From Hyphococcus sp. (GTDB lineage: Bacteria > Pseudomonadota > Alphaproteobacteria > Caulobacterales > Parvularculaceae), in contig JANQON010000001.1 in assembly GCA_028289605.1 (NCBI GenBank), forward strand, positions 124,001 through 188,000: a stretch of 64,000 nucleotides of DNA, given 5' to 3'. Position 1 is the first letter of the stretch. Every line of letters begins with the position of its first letter. This document shows positions 43,927 through 53,060 of this stretch, piece after piece. Made by a program: the position numbers and the translations under genes. The notes beneath the pieces were generated by a model, which did not search any database, had not been told where the DNA came from, and saw only the letters and a list, made by a program, of their open reading frames with translations.

Positions 43927-44694
43927 ATGCTCAGTACCCGTATTATTCCCTGCCTGGACGTCAAAGACGGCCGCGTCGTCAAGGGCGTTAATTTCGTCAA
44001 TCTGCGCGACGCCGGCGATCCGGTAGCGGCGGCGCAGGCCTATGATCGCGCCCACGCTGATGAGCTGTGTTTTCTCGACATTTCGGCCAGCCATGAGGGC
44101 AGGGGCGTTTTGCTCGACGCCGTCAGCGCGGTGGCCGAGCGGTGTTTCATGCCGCTGACGGTGGGCGGCGGCGTGAGATCGATCGACGACATTCGCCGTC
44201 TTTTGCTGGCTGGCGCCGACAAGGCGGCGGTCAACACCGCGGCTGTGAACACGCCGGACCTTATCGGCGAAGCGGCTGCGCGTTTCGGCGCCCAGTGCGT
44301 CGTCGTCGCCATTGACGCGAAATCGGTTGGCGACGGTCGCTGGGAGATTTTCACCCATGGCGGACGCACCCCGACCGGCATTGACGCCGTCGCCTTCGCC
44401 AAAGACATGGCGGATCGCGGGGCCGGTGAGATTTTACTGACGTCCATGGACCGCGACGGCACCAAGTCGGGTTTCGACATCGCCCTGACGCGGGCGGTCG
44501 CGAACGCTGTGCGGGTGCCCGTCATCGCTTCCGGGGGCGCGGGCAACGCTAAGCATATGGCGGCCGCAGTGACAGACGGCGGCGCCAGCGCCGTTCTCGC
44601 CGCCTCGATATTCCATTTTGGCGAGGTTTCGATTGATGCGGTGCGCGACGCGCTGGCCGCCGCAGGGGCGCCGGCCCGGCCCTTGCCGAACTGA
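43927..44694 (+). CDS. hisF: Imidazole glycerol phosphate synthase cyclase subunit HisF
   Basis: A 255-residue TIM barrel that joins ammonia to PRFAR to make IGP and AICAR. Catalytic aspartates are D11 in [18 protein letters not shown] and D130 in [19 protein letters not shown] and [10 protein letters not shown] bind phosphate. It is 12 bases after the CYTH-CHAD gene and 23 bases before hisE. Confidence 0.97.
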   Translation: MLSTRIIPCLDVKDGRVVKGVNFVNLRDAGDPVAAAQAYDRAHADELCFLDISASHEGRGVLLDAVSAVAERCFMPLTVGGGVRSIDDIRRLLLAGADKAAVNTAAVNTPDLIGEAAARFGAQCVVVAIDAKSVGDGRWEIFTHGGRTPTGIDAVAFAKDMADRGAGEILLTSMDRDGTKSGFDIALTRAVANAVRVPVIASGGAGNAKHMAAAVTDGGASAVLAASIFHFGEVSIDAVRDALAAAGAPARPLPN

Positions 44695-44717
44695 ATTCCT
44701 TTCCGTAAGCCATCCAG

Positions 44718-45053
44718 ATGACCGAAGACTCCCTCGGAACAGTGCTCGACCGGCTGGCCGAAACGATCGCGTCCCGAAAAGACGCCGACGCCGTCAGTTC
44801 GTACACAGCTCGGCTTGTCGCCGGCGGAACGCCCCTATGCGCGCGCAAATTCGGCGAAGAGTCGGTGGAAGCGATCATTGCGGCAATGGACGGCGACAAG
44901 GCGTCGATCACCGCGGAAGCGGCTGACGTCCTGTATCACTTGTTAACCATGCTTGCGGCCGCGGGTGTTCCGACCCGCGATGTGGCGGCGGCTCTTTTCG
45001 CTCGCGAAGGGACTTCAGGGCTGGAGGAAAAGGCCTCGCGCCGTTCTTCGTAG
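44718..45053 (+). CDS. hisE: Phosphoribosyl-ATP pyrophosphatase HisE
   Basis: A 111-residue enzyme, step 2 of histidine synthesis. Family features are the SYTARLVAGGTPLCARKFGEESVEAIIAAM helix pair and the AADVLYHLLTMLAAAGVP helix, which bind magnesium via acidic residues. It is the last gene of the his row in the window; hisG, hisI, hisD and hisC are not here. Confidence 0.95.
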   Translation: MTEDSLGTVLDRLAETIASRKDADAVSSYTARLVAGGTPLCARKFGEESVEAIIAAMDGDKASITAEAADVLYHLLTMLAAAGVPTRDVAAALFAREGTSGLEEKASRRSS

Positions 45054-45177
45054 CGATCACGCTCAATTTTGCGGTAGGTTATCTAAGTTTTTCGTGCTTC
45101 GCCTTGACTCCCTACGTCAAAAGCGTTCGGATTCAACGCTACGGACACCATCAGTTGGCGCGACCCGCGAGTACGGT

Positions 45178-46830
45178 ATGATTAAGCGTTTTTCGGGCGC
45201 CAAGGCGCTCCTACCCCTCGTTTTATTGAGCTTGCTCTTTCCTGTAGGCTGCAGCGACAGCGGCGGCGCCCCGGCGCCGCAGGGGTCGTCTCCGCCGCCT
45301 CCGCCGCCTCCTCCTCCGCCGCCGCCTTCCGGCCCGTCCTTCAGTCCCGGGGTGTTCGAACCGGCAAGCAACTTCAAAGATCGCTGCCAAGTCGTCCGCA
45401 CAGGCGTCGACATCGAAGGCAATACGTTTCCCGACATCGCCGGATCGACGCTCGAGGAGAAGTTTTGGCTCCGGTCTTGGACTAATGAGACCTATTTGTG
45501 GAACGACGAAGTCACGGATAGAGATCCTGCAAGTGTTGCGGGACGACTTGAGTATTTCGACCTGCTGAAAACGGACGAGATTACACCGTCCGGCAAGCCG
45601 AAAGACGACTTCCATTTCAGTCAGCCGACAGATGAATTTCTGGAACAGCGCAATTCAGCGCCGACGGCGACCTACGGCGTCAACTTTGCTGCTTTCTCGA
45701 CGACCCCGCCGCGAGATTTTCGGGTTCGATACACCGAGCCGGGCTCTCCTGCCGCGGACGTCGTCATGGGATTGCCGAATTTTGTCAGGGGATCGCGGAT
45801 TTTGGAAATCGACGGCGTCGACTTTATCAACGCGAATTCCGCCGCCGAAGTCGACATCCTCAATAACGGCCTCTTTCCCGCCGTCGCCGGGGAAACCCAT
45901 ACATTCGTGATGCAGGACCCGGGCGCGGCGCCGCGGACGGTCACTGTAACGTCGGTCGATCTCGCCCGGAGCCCCGTGAACCGAACCGCCGTCATCGACA
46001 CGCCGACGGGCAAAGTCGGTTATATTCTGTTGACGACATTCAGCCCGTTTTCGACGGAGCAGCAGCTCGCCAACGCGATCACGTCGCTTCAGGGGCAGGG
46101 CGTCTCCGACTTGGTGCTCGATCTTCGCTACAACGGCGGCGGGCTTTTGGCGGTGGCGGCGCAGCTCGGCTACATGATCGCGGGCGATGCGCGCACCAGC
46201 GGCAGAGTTTTTGAGGACTTGCGGTTCAATGCCGACGCCGGCGGCCGCAATCCCGTCACTGGGGCCACCGACAATGCGATCCCGTTTTATAATACCGGTC
46301 TTGGGTTTACGCTGCCGAACGGCTCGCCCCTGGACACATTGAATCTGCCGCGCGTCTTCGTTCTTTCAACAGCGTCAACCTGCAGCGCGAGCGAGTCGGT
46401 CATCAACGCGATGCGCGGCATTGACGTAGAGGTGATCCTGATCGGCGACACGACCTGCGGTAAGCCTTTCGGGTTTTATCCGCAGGACAATTGCGGCGAG
46501 ACCTATTTCACGATCCAGTTCCAGGGGATCAACGACAAGGGTTTCGGCGATTACGCCGACGGCTTCGTGCCCGATAACGCCAGCGCTGCATTCGGCGTCA
46601 GAAATCCCGGATGCCGCGTCAATGATGATCTCGACAACGCCCTTGGCGACACATCGGAAGCGCTTTTGGCCGCCGCGCTTCAGTTCAGAGAAACGGGAAC
46701 ATGTCCGACGCCGCCGGTATCACCGAAAGTGAGCGCCGCGCCCAGTGCGAAAGCGAGTCAAACCGCGGCCGCGCCGGCAGTCCGGGGCGATGTCTTCGAG
46801 ACGAACCGGGATATGACGCTTCCGGATTAA
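45178..46830 (+). CDS. S41-family peptidase lipoprotein
   Basis: A 550-residue lipoprotein with lipobox PVGC (Cys25), then twelve consecutive prolines at 39-50 that act as a stiff spacer from the membrane. A PDZ-like region lies near 190-290 (RVRYTEPGSPAADVV, SRILEIDGVDF). The C-terminal-processing-peptidase domain has VSDLVLDLRYNGGG, the nucleophile S403 in STCSASESVINAMRG, and the catalytic lysine in GDTTCGKPFGF. It probably cleaves envelope proteins. ATG 45178 opens the signal; the frame upstream is noise. Confidence 0.88.
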   Translation: MIKRFSGAKALLPLVLLSLLFPVGCSDSGGAPAPQGSSPPPPPPPPPPPPSGPSFSPGVFEPASNFKDRCQVVRTGVDIEGNTFPDIAGSTLEEKFWLRSWTNETYLWNDEVTDRDPASVAGRLEYFDLLKTDEITPSGKPKDDFHFSQPTDEFLEQRNSAPTATYGVNFAAFSTTPPRDFRVRYTEPGSPAADVVMGLPNFVRGSRILEIDGVDFINANSAAEVDILNNGLFPAVAGETHTFVMQDPGAAPRTVTVTSVDLARSPVNRTAVIDTPTGKVGYILLTTFSPFSTEQQLANAITSLQGQGVSDLVLDLRYNGGGLLAVAAQLGYMIAGDARTSGRVFEDLRFNADAGGRNPVTGATDNAIPFYNTGLGFTLPNGSPLDTLNLPRVFVLSTASTCSASESVINAMRGIDVEVILIGDTTCGKPFGFYPQDNCGETYFTIQFQGINDKGFGDYADGFVPDNASAAFGVRNPGCRVNDDLDNALGDTSEALLAAALQFRETGTCPTPPVSPKVSAAPSAKASQTAAAPAVRGDVFETNRDMTLPD

Positions 46831-46861
46831 ATCGCGGGCTATCCGCATCAATTTGCAACGG

Positions 46862-48178
46862 CTAACGCGCTGCGCGGCGGCGGCGTCCTTTCGTTCCATT
46901 GAGCGCGGCGCGCAATGCGGCCGGCGATGGCGCATTTGTCGGCGCCGGCGTCTGTTGCGGGGCCGCCGGCGTCTTTGCTGCCTTCTTCTTACGGACCGCG
47001 CCAAGCGTGCGCGCGACACGGTCGCCTGACTTCGCCGCAACCGCATTCTTCGCGCCGTCAATGTTGGACCGGGCGAAGTTCACGAATGACGTGTAGTGCA
47101 CGCGGTTTGAAAAACTGCGCCGAGGCAGCGGGAACACGACGCGAGGGCTCAAGACCAGATAGGCGCCGAGCGGACGTTCGACGAGGCTGGAAACGAGCGG
47201 CCAAGCATAGATTTCATCGCCGCCCGCCCTGTGAATGAATACGCCGGCGTCGGCGAGCGTAACCGTGATGATTTCCGATTGCGCGAACGGCCACTCCTTA
47301 TCCCGCTTCAACGGATGGGCCGGCCCGCGAAAGTAGTCCGCATCCAGAAAGAATATTGAGATGGCGAGCGCCGCCGCCCCAAATGCAATCGCCATGGCGG
47401 CAACTGACGCGGACAATACGCCAATGACGCCGGCGCCGATGCTGAGCTGGATGGCGAGCGCAAACAGAATGGGCCGCCAAGGCCGCCACTCGCCAATAGC
47501 CCGCAGGAAAGAGAGGCGTCCGTCGAACCGGGCCTCATAAATGGCGCTGTATTCCTGAAGATCGTTTTTGCGCCATTCAAAGGTGACGGCGTGCGGATTG
47601 GCTTCCTGATCCTTATCGAAGGACAGCTTGTTTTCGATCGCCGGTCCGTGGACGCGCTGCAATCGTTCGTAGAAACCCTTGTCCTTCAGCGAATTCGTCG
47701 GAATAAAGGCGTACGGGCGTCCTCGCCGCCAAAAAACGATGTTGTTCTTCGTTTCTTCTATGCGATTAAGCGTTCCCCAGCGCACTTTGCGCGTGGCGAG
47801 CGGCCCCTTCACAATGAGAAACGCGTCCGTGAAATGAAACTCGAACCGCCCCGTGGTCAGCCCGTGCTTTACCCTGTCTTTTGCTTCGCCCTCGCGCAAG
47901 CGCTTTCGTTCTTGGATGACGGCGACAAAGCCGCCGGCGCCGGTGAGGGCGAGGAGGGTGAGTGTAGCGGGAGTCAACAGTCCTCGCGGCGTAAAGGCGG
48001 CGCCCGACTCGATGAAGCCGCCGACGCCGACAAAGGCCGCATAGCCGGCGCCCAGACATGTAAAGCACAGAAACGTCAGTACCGCGAAAAAGCTGACCGT
48101 TGCGGCGCTGAGACGCGGCTGCGTCTCACGCGTTACGGACTTGAGGTCGCTTTCATCAATATCGACGCGGAGGGGCAT
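46862..48178 (-). CDS. YcxB-like domain membrane protein
   Basis: A 438-residue protein with two similar halves, each containing two hydrophobic helices (about 30-50 and 63-83; then about 235-255 and 262-282) followed by a beta-rich domain. The first domain shows GRFEFHFTDAFLIVKGPLATRKVRWGTLNRIEET in outline; the second IITVTLADAGVFIHRAGGDEIYAWPLVSSLVE. These resemble YcxB-like domains of unknown function. The tail is Lys/Ala/Pro-rich. The ATG at 48178 follows an upstream frame to 48220 that is less likely. Confidence 0.7.
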   Translation of the reverse strand: MPLRVDIDESDLKSVTRETQPRLSAATVSFFAVLTFLCFTCLGAGYAAFVGVGGFIESGAAFTPRGLLTPATLTLLALTGAGGFVAVIQERKRLREGEAKDRVKHGLTTGRFEFHFTDAFLIVKGPLATRKVRWGTLNRIEETKNNIVFWRRGRPYAFIPTNSLKDKGFYERLQRVHGPAIENKLSFDKDQEANPHAVTFEWRKNDLQEYSAIYEARFDGRLSFLRAIGEWRPWRPILFALAIQLSIGAGVIGVLSASVAAMAIAFGAAALAISIFFLDADYFRGPAHPLKRDKEWPFAQSEIITVTLADAGVFIHRAGGDEIYAWPLVSSLVERPLGAYLVLSPRVVFPLPRRSFSNRVHYTSFVNFARSNIDGAKNAVAAKSGDRVARTLGAVRKKKAAKTPAAPQQTPAPTNAPSPAALRAALNGTKGRRRRAAR

Positions 48179-48288
48179 AGGGTCCTCAAGAGGCCCTCTC
48201 CGGCTAACGCGTCCGCGCAAACCTTCCGTGAAGGACTATCGGCGTATTTTACGAAAATCGTAGGCGGCTCAGCCGGAGAAAAGGCGGG

Positions 48289-48846
48289 TTAGACTTTCTC
48301 CGCAACCTTAATCGCCGCACGGCAACCGGCGCGGATAAGGGCGGACATGAGCTGATACCCCGGCGCTTCCTGGGCGCCGGACGCCTCGGCTTCATGCTTG
48401 TGCTCAAGCTCGTCCTCGCGAAACTTTGCAACGGTTTCGGCAAGCGCCGGTTCGTCCGCCGCCAGTTCTTCGGCCTGTTCCGCATAGTGTTTTTCAATGA
48501 CGTCTTCGACGGCGGCGGTGCACGCCATCGCTGCTTTTTCGCCCATCAGCGCCGTGGCGGCGCCAAGGCCGAATCCAGCGGCGTTCCAAAACGGCGCCAG
48601 CAGCGTCGGTCGAACCTTTCGTTCCGCAAGCAGCTTGTCGAACGTCCGCAGATGTTCGTCTTCGCCCGCCGCCATCTCGGCGATCTTGTCCGCGGTTTCC
48701 GCCTTGTGGGCGAGGCCGCTGAAAACCGCCTGCTGACCCCGATAAATGGCAACGGCGCCGTATTCGCCCGCGTGATCAACGCGCAGCATCTCCGCGATTC
48801 TGTTGCCGCGAGGACCGGGTTTCGGCGGGCGGGCGTCGCCGGTCAT
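48289..48846 (-). CDS. coq7: Demethoxyubiquinone hydroxylase COQ7
   Basis: A 185-residue di-iron monooxygenase that hydroxylates demethoxyubiquinol in ubiquinone synthesis. The metal ligands are visible as E28 in VDHAGEYGAV, E62 and H65 in GEDEHL, then VEKH-type and EDELEHKH motifs in the second half. Its ATG overlaps the dsbB stop by 4 bases, so the two genes are coupled. Confidence 0.94.
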   Translation of the reverse strand: MTGDARPPKPGPRGNRIAEMLRVDHAGEYGAVAIYRGQQAVFSGLAHKAETADKIAEMAAGEDEHLRTFDKLLAERKVRPTLLAPFWNAAGFGLGAATALMGEKAAMACTAAVEDVIEKHYAEQAEELAADEPALAETVAKFREDELEHKHEAEASGAQEAPGYQLMSALIRAGCRAAIKVAEKV

Positions 48847-49394
48847 GAAGCGCCTCCAAATCGAACGCGGCGCACGCGCTGCGTTTCGGCGAACGCGGCG
48901 GCAAGCGTAAAGGCGAAGAGTCCCGCAGACGCCAACAAATTGTAACCGGCCATCGAAACGCCGAGAAACGCCCATTGAACGTCGTCGCATGAGGGCGCGT
49001 CAACGGGCCCGTCAAGGGCGGCCCCGATGGCGTTCAGATCGATCGGTCCCGTCGGTCCGCCAGCGGCGCACAACGCCGGGCCCGGCCAAAACTTGTACTC
49101 CACGCCGGTGTGATAGAAGGCAAGGCCGGCGCTGACGGCGTATACAAGCGCAGCGGCCCCGACCGCTGCTGCGGCTCCGAGCTTCGATTTAAAAGCCCGC
49201 GCGGCGATGAGGCCGGCGGCGGCGACGCCCAGCGCCGCCCAGTGCGCCTCGCGCTGGTCGAGGCAGAGAATGCAAGGGACCAGCCCGCCGACCCGTTCAA
49301 ACAGGTGCGCCCCGGCCAGCAGCGCGGCCGAAGCGACAAACGACACCGCTAGGACGCGCTCTGAAAACGAGAAACCGGCCAAGTCAATCTTCAT
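48843..49394 (-). CDS. dsbB: Disulfide bond formation protein DsbB
   Basis: A 183-residue inner-membrane protein that reoxidises DsbA and passes electrons to quinone. The first cysteine pair is C41-x-x-C44 in VPCILCLDQREA and the second pair is C109 and C136 in the second periplasmic loop. Four membrane helices are seen (about 15-33, 50-66, 72-92 and 145-165). No dsbA is near. Coupling with coq7, a quinone gene, is a sensible pairing. Confidence 0.92.
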   Translation of the reverse strand: MKIDLAGFSFSERVLAVSFVASAALLAGAHLFERVGGLVPCILCLDQREAHWAALGVAAAGLIAARAFKSKLGAAAAVGAAALVYAVSAGLAFYHTGVEYKFWPGPALCAAGGPTGPIDLNAIGAALDGPVDAPSCDDVQWAFLGVSMAGYNLLASAGLFAFTLAAAFAETQRVRRVRFGGAS

Positions 49395-49467
49395 ATCTGC
49401 AACATAATGGATATATCGGAGCCGCGCCCGACGCGTTTCGTCACATGCGGCGAATTGGTGGTGTTCG

Positions 49468-50181
49468 CTACACCAAACCCGTCAGCCAAGCCTTTATGAG
49501 ACTGGCCGCTTCCAGGCCGAGAAAACCGAGCAGGGCGACCCAGGCGAAACCGATCAACAGGCCCAGGATTACCAAAACGCCGTCCCGTTCAATCAGCCCC
49601 AGCGCGGCGACCGCGACCCCGATTCCCGGAATGGTGTTTGTGGAAGGCAACGGCAGGAGGATCGACGCCGTCGGCACAAGCAAAAGCGCGCCGACAATGC
49701 GTGCGCCGGCGTGGCCGGTCACCGGTTTCAGGCGCGGCGTTGCGAACCGTTCGATGAACCCCACATATTTGGATGCGCGGCCAAGCACCTTTTCAAAAGC
49801 GGGAATGGAAAACCGCCTGTCATGCAGCGCCTTGGGCAGCCAGGGATGCGGACGTCCCGCCGCCATCTGGCCCGCGAGCGCAAGCATCGGCAGCGCTACG
49901 ATCTGCGGCAAGAGATAAACGAAAGGCAGGCAGCAGGGCAGGGCCAGCAGGAGAATGAGAAATCCGTAAGCGCGCTCATCGAGCCGGTCGATGATGTCGC
50001 CCAGGCGTCCTTTCGGCCCGTCCTGGTCCTTTTCGCTCTGCGCCAGTTCCGGATTAACGTCATAGTTGGTGCGCAGATCCGCCAGCACGCCGGCGAGAAC
50101 TTGCGTTGCGCCCCGCATGGCCGGCTCGTGGTCGGCGGAGCCACGTTGAGAATATGCGTCTTCCGACATGGGAGCAGTCAT
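49468..50181 (-). CDS. ExoD-like exopolysaccharide synthesis protein
   Basis: A 237-residue membrane protein of the ExoD family: RLGDIIDRLDERAYGFLILLLALPCCLPF in outline, PQIVALPMLALAGQMA, RPHPWLPKALHDRRF and a C-terminal run of helices with LLLVPTASILLPLPSTNTIPG. In Rhizobium ExoD affects exopolysaccharide production and symbiosis; its mechanism is unknown. Start is uncertain: ATG at 50181, 50169 or 50247; none has a clear ribosome-binding site. It is followed by dsbB 73 bases away in the same direction. Confidence 0.85.
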   Translation of the reverse strand: MTAPMSEDAYSQRGSADHEPAMRGATQVLAGVLADLRTNYDVNPELAQSEKDQDGPKGRLGDIIDRLDERAYGFLILLLALPCCLPFVYLLPQIVALPMLALAGQMAAGRPHPWLPKALHDRRFSIPAFEKVLGRASKYVGFIERFATPRLKPVTGHAGARIVGALLLVPTASILLPLPSTNTIPGIGVAVAALGLIERDGVLVILGLLIGFAWVALLGFLGLEAASLIKAWLTGLV

Positions 50182-50381
50182 GGCGCGCGGCCCGGTGGCT
50201 TCAGATAGACTGGTCTTAGCCCGCCTTTCGACAGCGATCCAAGACATTATCGCAAAGACTATCGCGCCGAAGGATTGAAGAAAGATTTCCGCGCCCGAGG
50301 GCGGCGTATCAAGCCGGATCTGCGAAAAGCTTGCTTGACGTAAAAGCGTTCGCGCCTATCATGCCGCGCTCTTCCTGGCGG

Positions 50382-50467
50382 GCCCCTCTGGCGGAACTGG
50401 TAGACGCGCTGGATTCAAAATCCAGTTTCCTTTGGAAGTGCCGGTTCGATTCCGGCGGGGGGCACCA
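50382..50467 (+). tRNA. tRNA-Leu (anticodon CAA)
   Basis: A complete 86-base class II tRNA with an encoded 3' CCA. The acceptor pairs GCCCCTC with GGGGGGC, one G-T pair included. The anticodon stem CTGGA/TCCAG encloses TTCAAAA, giving anticodon CAA at 50416-50418, which reads UUG. A variable arm and the T arm GGTTCGATTCC are present. It is isolated, with no other tRNA nearby. Confidence 0.96.
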
Positions 50468-50774
50468 CGAACCCGTGGTTTTTCGAAGCGACCGACGTCG
50501 GCCGAGCGCGCGACTATTAGGCAAGAGCGGTTCGCTATGCAGCGCTCAGTTACGCCGGCGTGCTATACGGCTGGCGCTGGGGTCTGGCTGACAAGCCGTC
50601 TGGTTCTGCAGGAGCCATCCCTCTTCACACGGATCTTTGCCGCCAACCTTTCCAAACTATGACGATCTCGCGGCGCCGCAGCGCCATTCTCGCCGCAATT
50701 CGCCGCCAAGCTCCATTAACCATCGATGCGGCTGGGCGGGCGCGCGAAATGGCCGGGGGGCCACGGAGAAATCG
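50468..50774. other. Intergenic region after tRNA-Leu
   Basis: About 307 bases without a convincing gene. A longer frame through it has no signal or homology. I see no direct repeat of the tRNA 3' end and no integrase, so no integration site is indicated. The end of the region carries GGAGAAATCG, the ribosome-binding site of the next gene. Confidence 0.55.
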
Positions 50775-51218
50775 ATGAAAGCCGTCATCAAAATATGCGC
50801 CGGCGCGATCGCCGCGGCCGCCGTTCTCGCCGTATCGCAACATGCGGCGGCGTCCGACCAGAGCCGTCATGACCACAGCAGTTACGACGCCAGCCACGAC
50901 GATTACTACGAACGAGACCGGCATTACCGACGAGGGGACTATCGGCGCGATCGTTATCGGGACCGACACCGCAGCCGCTACGGTCGCGGTTATTATCGCC
51001 CGCGAAGCGAGGTCGTATTTCGACGTCACATCAATACCCGTCGCTACGACGCCTATATCACGATCGTTGAGGAGAACTATTGGACGCGGTCCGGTCGCGT
51101 GCAGCGCGTGTGTTCTGTCCTCGTGCGCGGCCCAGAGGCCTATTACGTGCCGCATCGACGGCTTGAGCGGGCGGCCAACCGCAACTGTTCGCGCCGGGCG
51201 CGAATTCAATTCTTGTAA
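50775..51218 (+). CDS. Secreted His/Arg/Tyr-rich hypothetical protein
   Basis: A 147-residue protein with a signal peptide cleaved near AAA-SDQ (about residue 26). The mature N-half is dominated by Asp, His, Tyr and Arg (DQSRHDHSSYDASHDDYYER, then repeated RDRY and RHRS-like units). The C-half is more ordered: YDAYITIVEENYWTRSGRVQ and two cysteines (RVCSVL and NRNCSR) that may pair. Histidine and acidic content could bind metal, but this is conjecture. ATG 50775 has GGAG 6 bases upstream. No family is recognised. Confidence 0.7.
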   Translation: MKAVIKICAGAIAAAAVLAVSQHAAASDQSRHDHSSYDASHDDYYERDRHYRRGDYRRDRYRDRHRSRYGRGYYRPRSEVVFRRHINTRRYDAYITIVEENYWTRSGRVQRVCSVLVRGPEAYYVPHRRLERAANRNCSRRARIQFL

Positions 51219-51255
51219 GGAGCCGACAGTCCGCCTGCGGGCGCTGATGGTTGAA

Positions 51256-51277
51256 GGCCTCAAGACGTCTTGAGGCC
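51256..51277. repeat. 22-base palindrome between convergent genes
   Basis: Bases 51256-51266 are the exact complement of 51277-51267, with no spacer (ends GGCCTC and GAGGCC). It sits between the stops of two convergent genes and may act as a bidirectional transcription stop, though no T tract follows. Confidence 0.6.
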
Positions 51278-51278
51278 C

Positions 51279-51755
51279 TCAGTCTTTCGCGTGGAGGACG
51301 TCTGTCGTCATGAATGCAGTTTGCGCCGCTGACAACCGAGCGGCGAAGCGCTCGACATACGCAACGACGTCCGAAAGGGCCACGCCTTGCAAATAGAGAA
51401 AGATCGCGGCGCCGGCGGCGAGCAGTCCGAGTAATCGCGCCGTGCATTTTCCGGCGGCGAGAAACAAAAACGCCGCGCCGGCGACCTGTAACGGTCCGGC
51501 CAACGCGCCGGACAACAGCGACTGCGCAACGCCGTCGATCGTTGTGAGGTTGATCCGCGACGCATCATCGATTTGCGCCGCGCTTGTTGCGGCTGTCAGC
51601 GAATCCGCGCCGGCGAACACCAAAAGCGCCGAGCCGGCGCCATGCGTAAATTTTCGCACCGTTCGGAGCATGCGAGGCCATGGCGTTTCAACCAGGCGCG
51701 AGGAATGAATGGCGGCGTAGTAGGGAACCGGTCGGAGGGTGGGCACGCGTGACAT
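51279..51755 (-). CDS. Hypothetical membrane protein
   Basis: A 158-residue protein with an amphipathic N-terminal part (MSRVPTLRPVPYYAAIHSSR) and hydrophobic helices at about 45-62, 88-103 and 107-125 (including VAGAAFLFLAAGKCTARLLGLLAAGAAIFLYLQG in outline). No family is recognised. ATG 51755 has AAAGG upstream; the frame continues to 51842 without a likely start. It is convergent with the secreted His/Arg/Tyr-rich gene, separated by a palindrome. Confidence 0.6.
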   Translation of the reverse strand: MSRVPTLRPVPYYAAIHSSRLVETPWPRMLRTVRKFTHGAGSALLVFAGADSLTAATSAAQIDDASRINLTTIDGVAQSLLSGALAGPLQVAGAAFLFLAAGKCTARLLGLLAAGAAIFLYLQGVALSDVVAYVERFAARLSAAQTAFMTTDVLHAKD

Positions 51756-51913
51756 GACAACTCTTACCTTTCTGTAGAGCCGTCGCCGTTCTGCTGCTCC
51801 CCTCCCGATTGTTTTGTTCGGCGAGGCTGATGTTTGAGACATCGACCCGGAATGTGTTCAAGCCATGGCGCAACGCATTACATCGCCGCCACCTAACGAC
51901 GGCGCCGCTGATC

Positions 51914-51943
51914 AAAAAACCCCGCCGCAGCGGGGTTTTTTTT
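51914..51943 (-). terminator. Bidirectional intrinsic terminator
   Basis: A 12-base perfect stem (51914-51925 with 51930-51941), 4-base CGCA loop, and T tracts on both strands (eight T on plus, six on minus). It lies just downstream of the beta-helix gene stop (51966) on the minus strand. Confidence 0.9.
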
Positions 51944-51965
51944 AATTTGATTGAGGCATCGCCGG

Positions 51966-53045
51966 CTAGCAGCGGCCTTTCCGCCGATCACGCCTGGAGC
52001 AGTTGTCGCCGGCGTTGTTCTTGACCGTGTTGTTGGTGATCTTCGGCTCCAGTCCGTCGCGCACGAAGATAGACAGCCCGTCATTGCCGACAATGTCATT
52101 GTCTTCGATGACGCCGTTGACGCCGAACGGAATGGCGACGCCGTCGCCGGAATTTTGCACGATTTCGTTGTACCGCACGAGCGAGAGCTTGGCGTATTTG
52201 TCGAGAATGACGCCTGAGCCCTTGTTGTTGCGGATCTTGTTGCCGATAAGCTTAGCGGATCCAAAGCCCGACGATTTTACGCCGCTGTCGAGATTGTCAA
52301 AAATCTCATTGCCCGCGACGACCACATCAGCGCGGCTGCCGTTTGCGATATCGACGCCGACTTTGTTCTGCAGAATCTTGTTGTCGATGATAAAGCTCTG
52401 CGACAGGGAGTGCGCCTGTTCGACAAAGACGCCTTCAGAGCCGGCGGAGATCCGGTTCTTCTCAAGCATGACGGTGCCGCCGGAAATTTTCACCGCCGGT
52501 CTGACGCCGGAGCCTAAGACATCGCTCTCCTTCAGCGTGAACACGCCCTGATGGACATCAACGCAGGCGTCCGCGCCGGAATTGATTTTCGACGCAAACT
52601 GAACATTGGCGACGACCGCGTGGGCGGTCGCATGCTTCGGCTTGAAGGTGAGGCAGGGTTCATTCATCGGCGCTGAGATCTCAACGCCGGAGCCGGGGCC
52701 GCGGTCTCCCTGAATGAAGACCGATTTCGTAAGATCCAGCGACTCCGAATAGGTGCCGTGCATCACGTAGACAACGCCGCCTTCGCCGACGTCTTTGATG
52801 GCCTTGGAAATGGTCTTGTATGGGCCCGGGCCGTTGGCGTCGACGATGATCTGCATCGGGCCGTTTTTGCTTGTCTTGGCGCCGCCGCTGGAACCCGAGG
52901 ACGAACTGGCCCCCGGCTCGCGAATGGGGAACCCGCCCAACGATTGAGCGTTTGCGGCGTCAGCCGCGATCAGCGCGCCCGCAGCGAGCGCAGCAGCAGC
53001 CTTTGCTCGGCCGGAGACGAATTTTCCTGATACAAACTGTTTCAT
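51966..53045 (-). CDS. Secreted right-handed beta-helix repeat protein
   Basis: A 359-residue exported protein. The signal peptide is cleaved near ANA-QS (about residue 33), and a Ser/Gly-rich linker follows to about 60. From there the chain is repeats of about 22 residues such as NKILQNKVGVDIANGSRADVV, NEIFDNLDSGVKSS, NKIRNNKGSGVILD and NEIVQNSGDGVAIP, the pattern of pectate-lyase-like parallel beta-helices. No catalytic residues for polysaccharide cleavage are identifiable. Start: ATG 53045 has AGAGGGG at good spacing; ATG 53051 sits too close. It follows the Sel1 gene by 15 bases. Confidence 0.85.
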   Translation of the reverse strand: MKQFVSGKFVSGRAKAAAALAAGALIAADAANAQSLGGFPIREPGASSSSGSSGGAKTSKNGPMQIIVDANGPGPYKTISKAIKDVGEGGVVYVMHGTYSESLDLTKSVFIQGDRGPGSGVEISAPMNEPCLTFKPKHATAHAVVANVQFASKINSGADACVDVHQGVFTLKESDVLGSGVRPAVKISGGTVMLEKNRISAGSEGVFVEQAHSLSQSFIIDNKILQNKVGVDIANGSRADVVVAGNEIFDNLDSGVKSSGFGSAKLIGNKIRNNKGSGVILDKYAKLSLVRYNEIVQNSGDGVAIPFGVNGVIEDNDIVGNDGLSIFVRDGLEPKITNNTVKNNAGDNCSRRDRRKGRC

Positions 53046-53060
53046 CTTCATCCCCTCTGA

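Noticed and set aside
50382-50774. Integration site at tRNA-Leu
   Set aside because: No integrase and no repeat of the tRNA 3' end is visible within the window.
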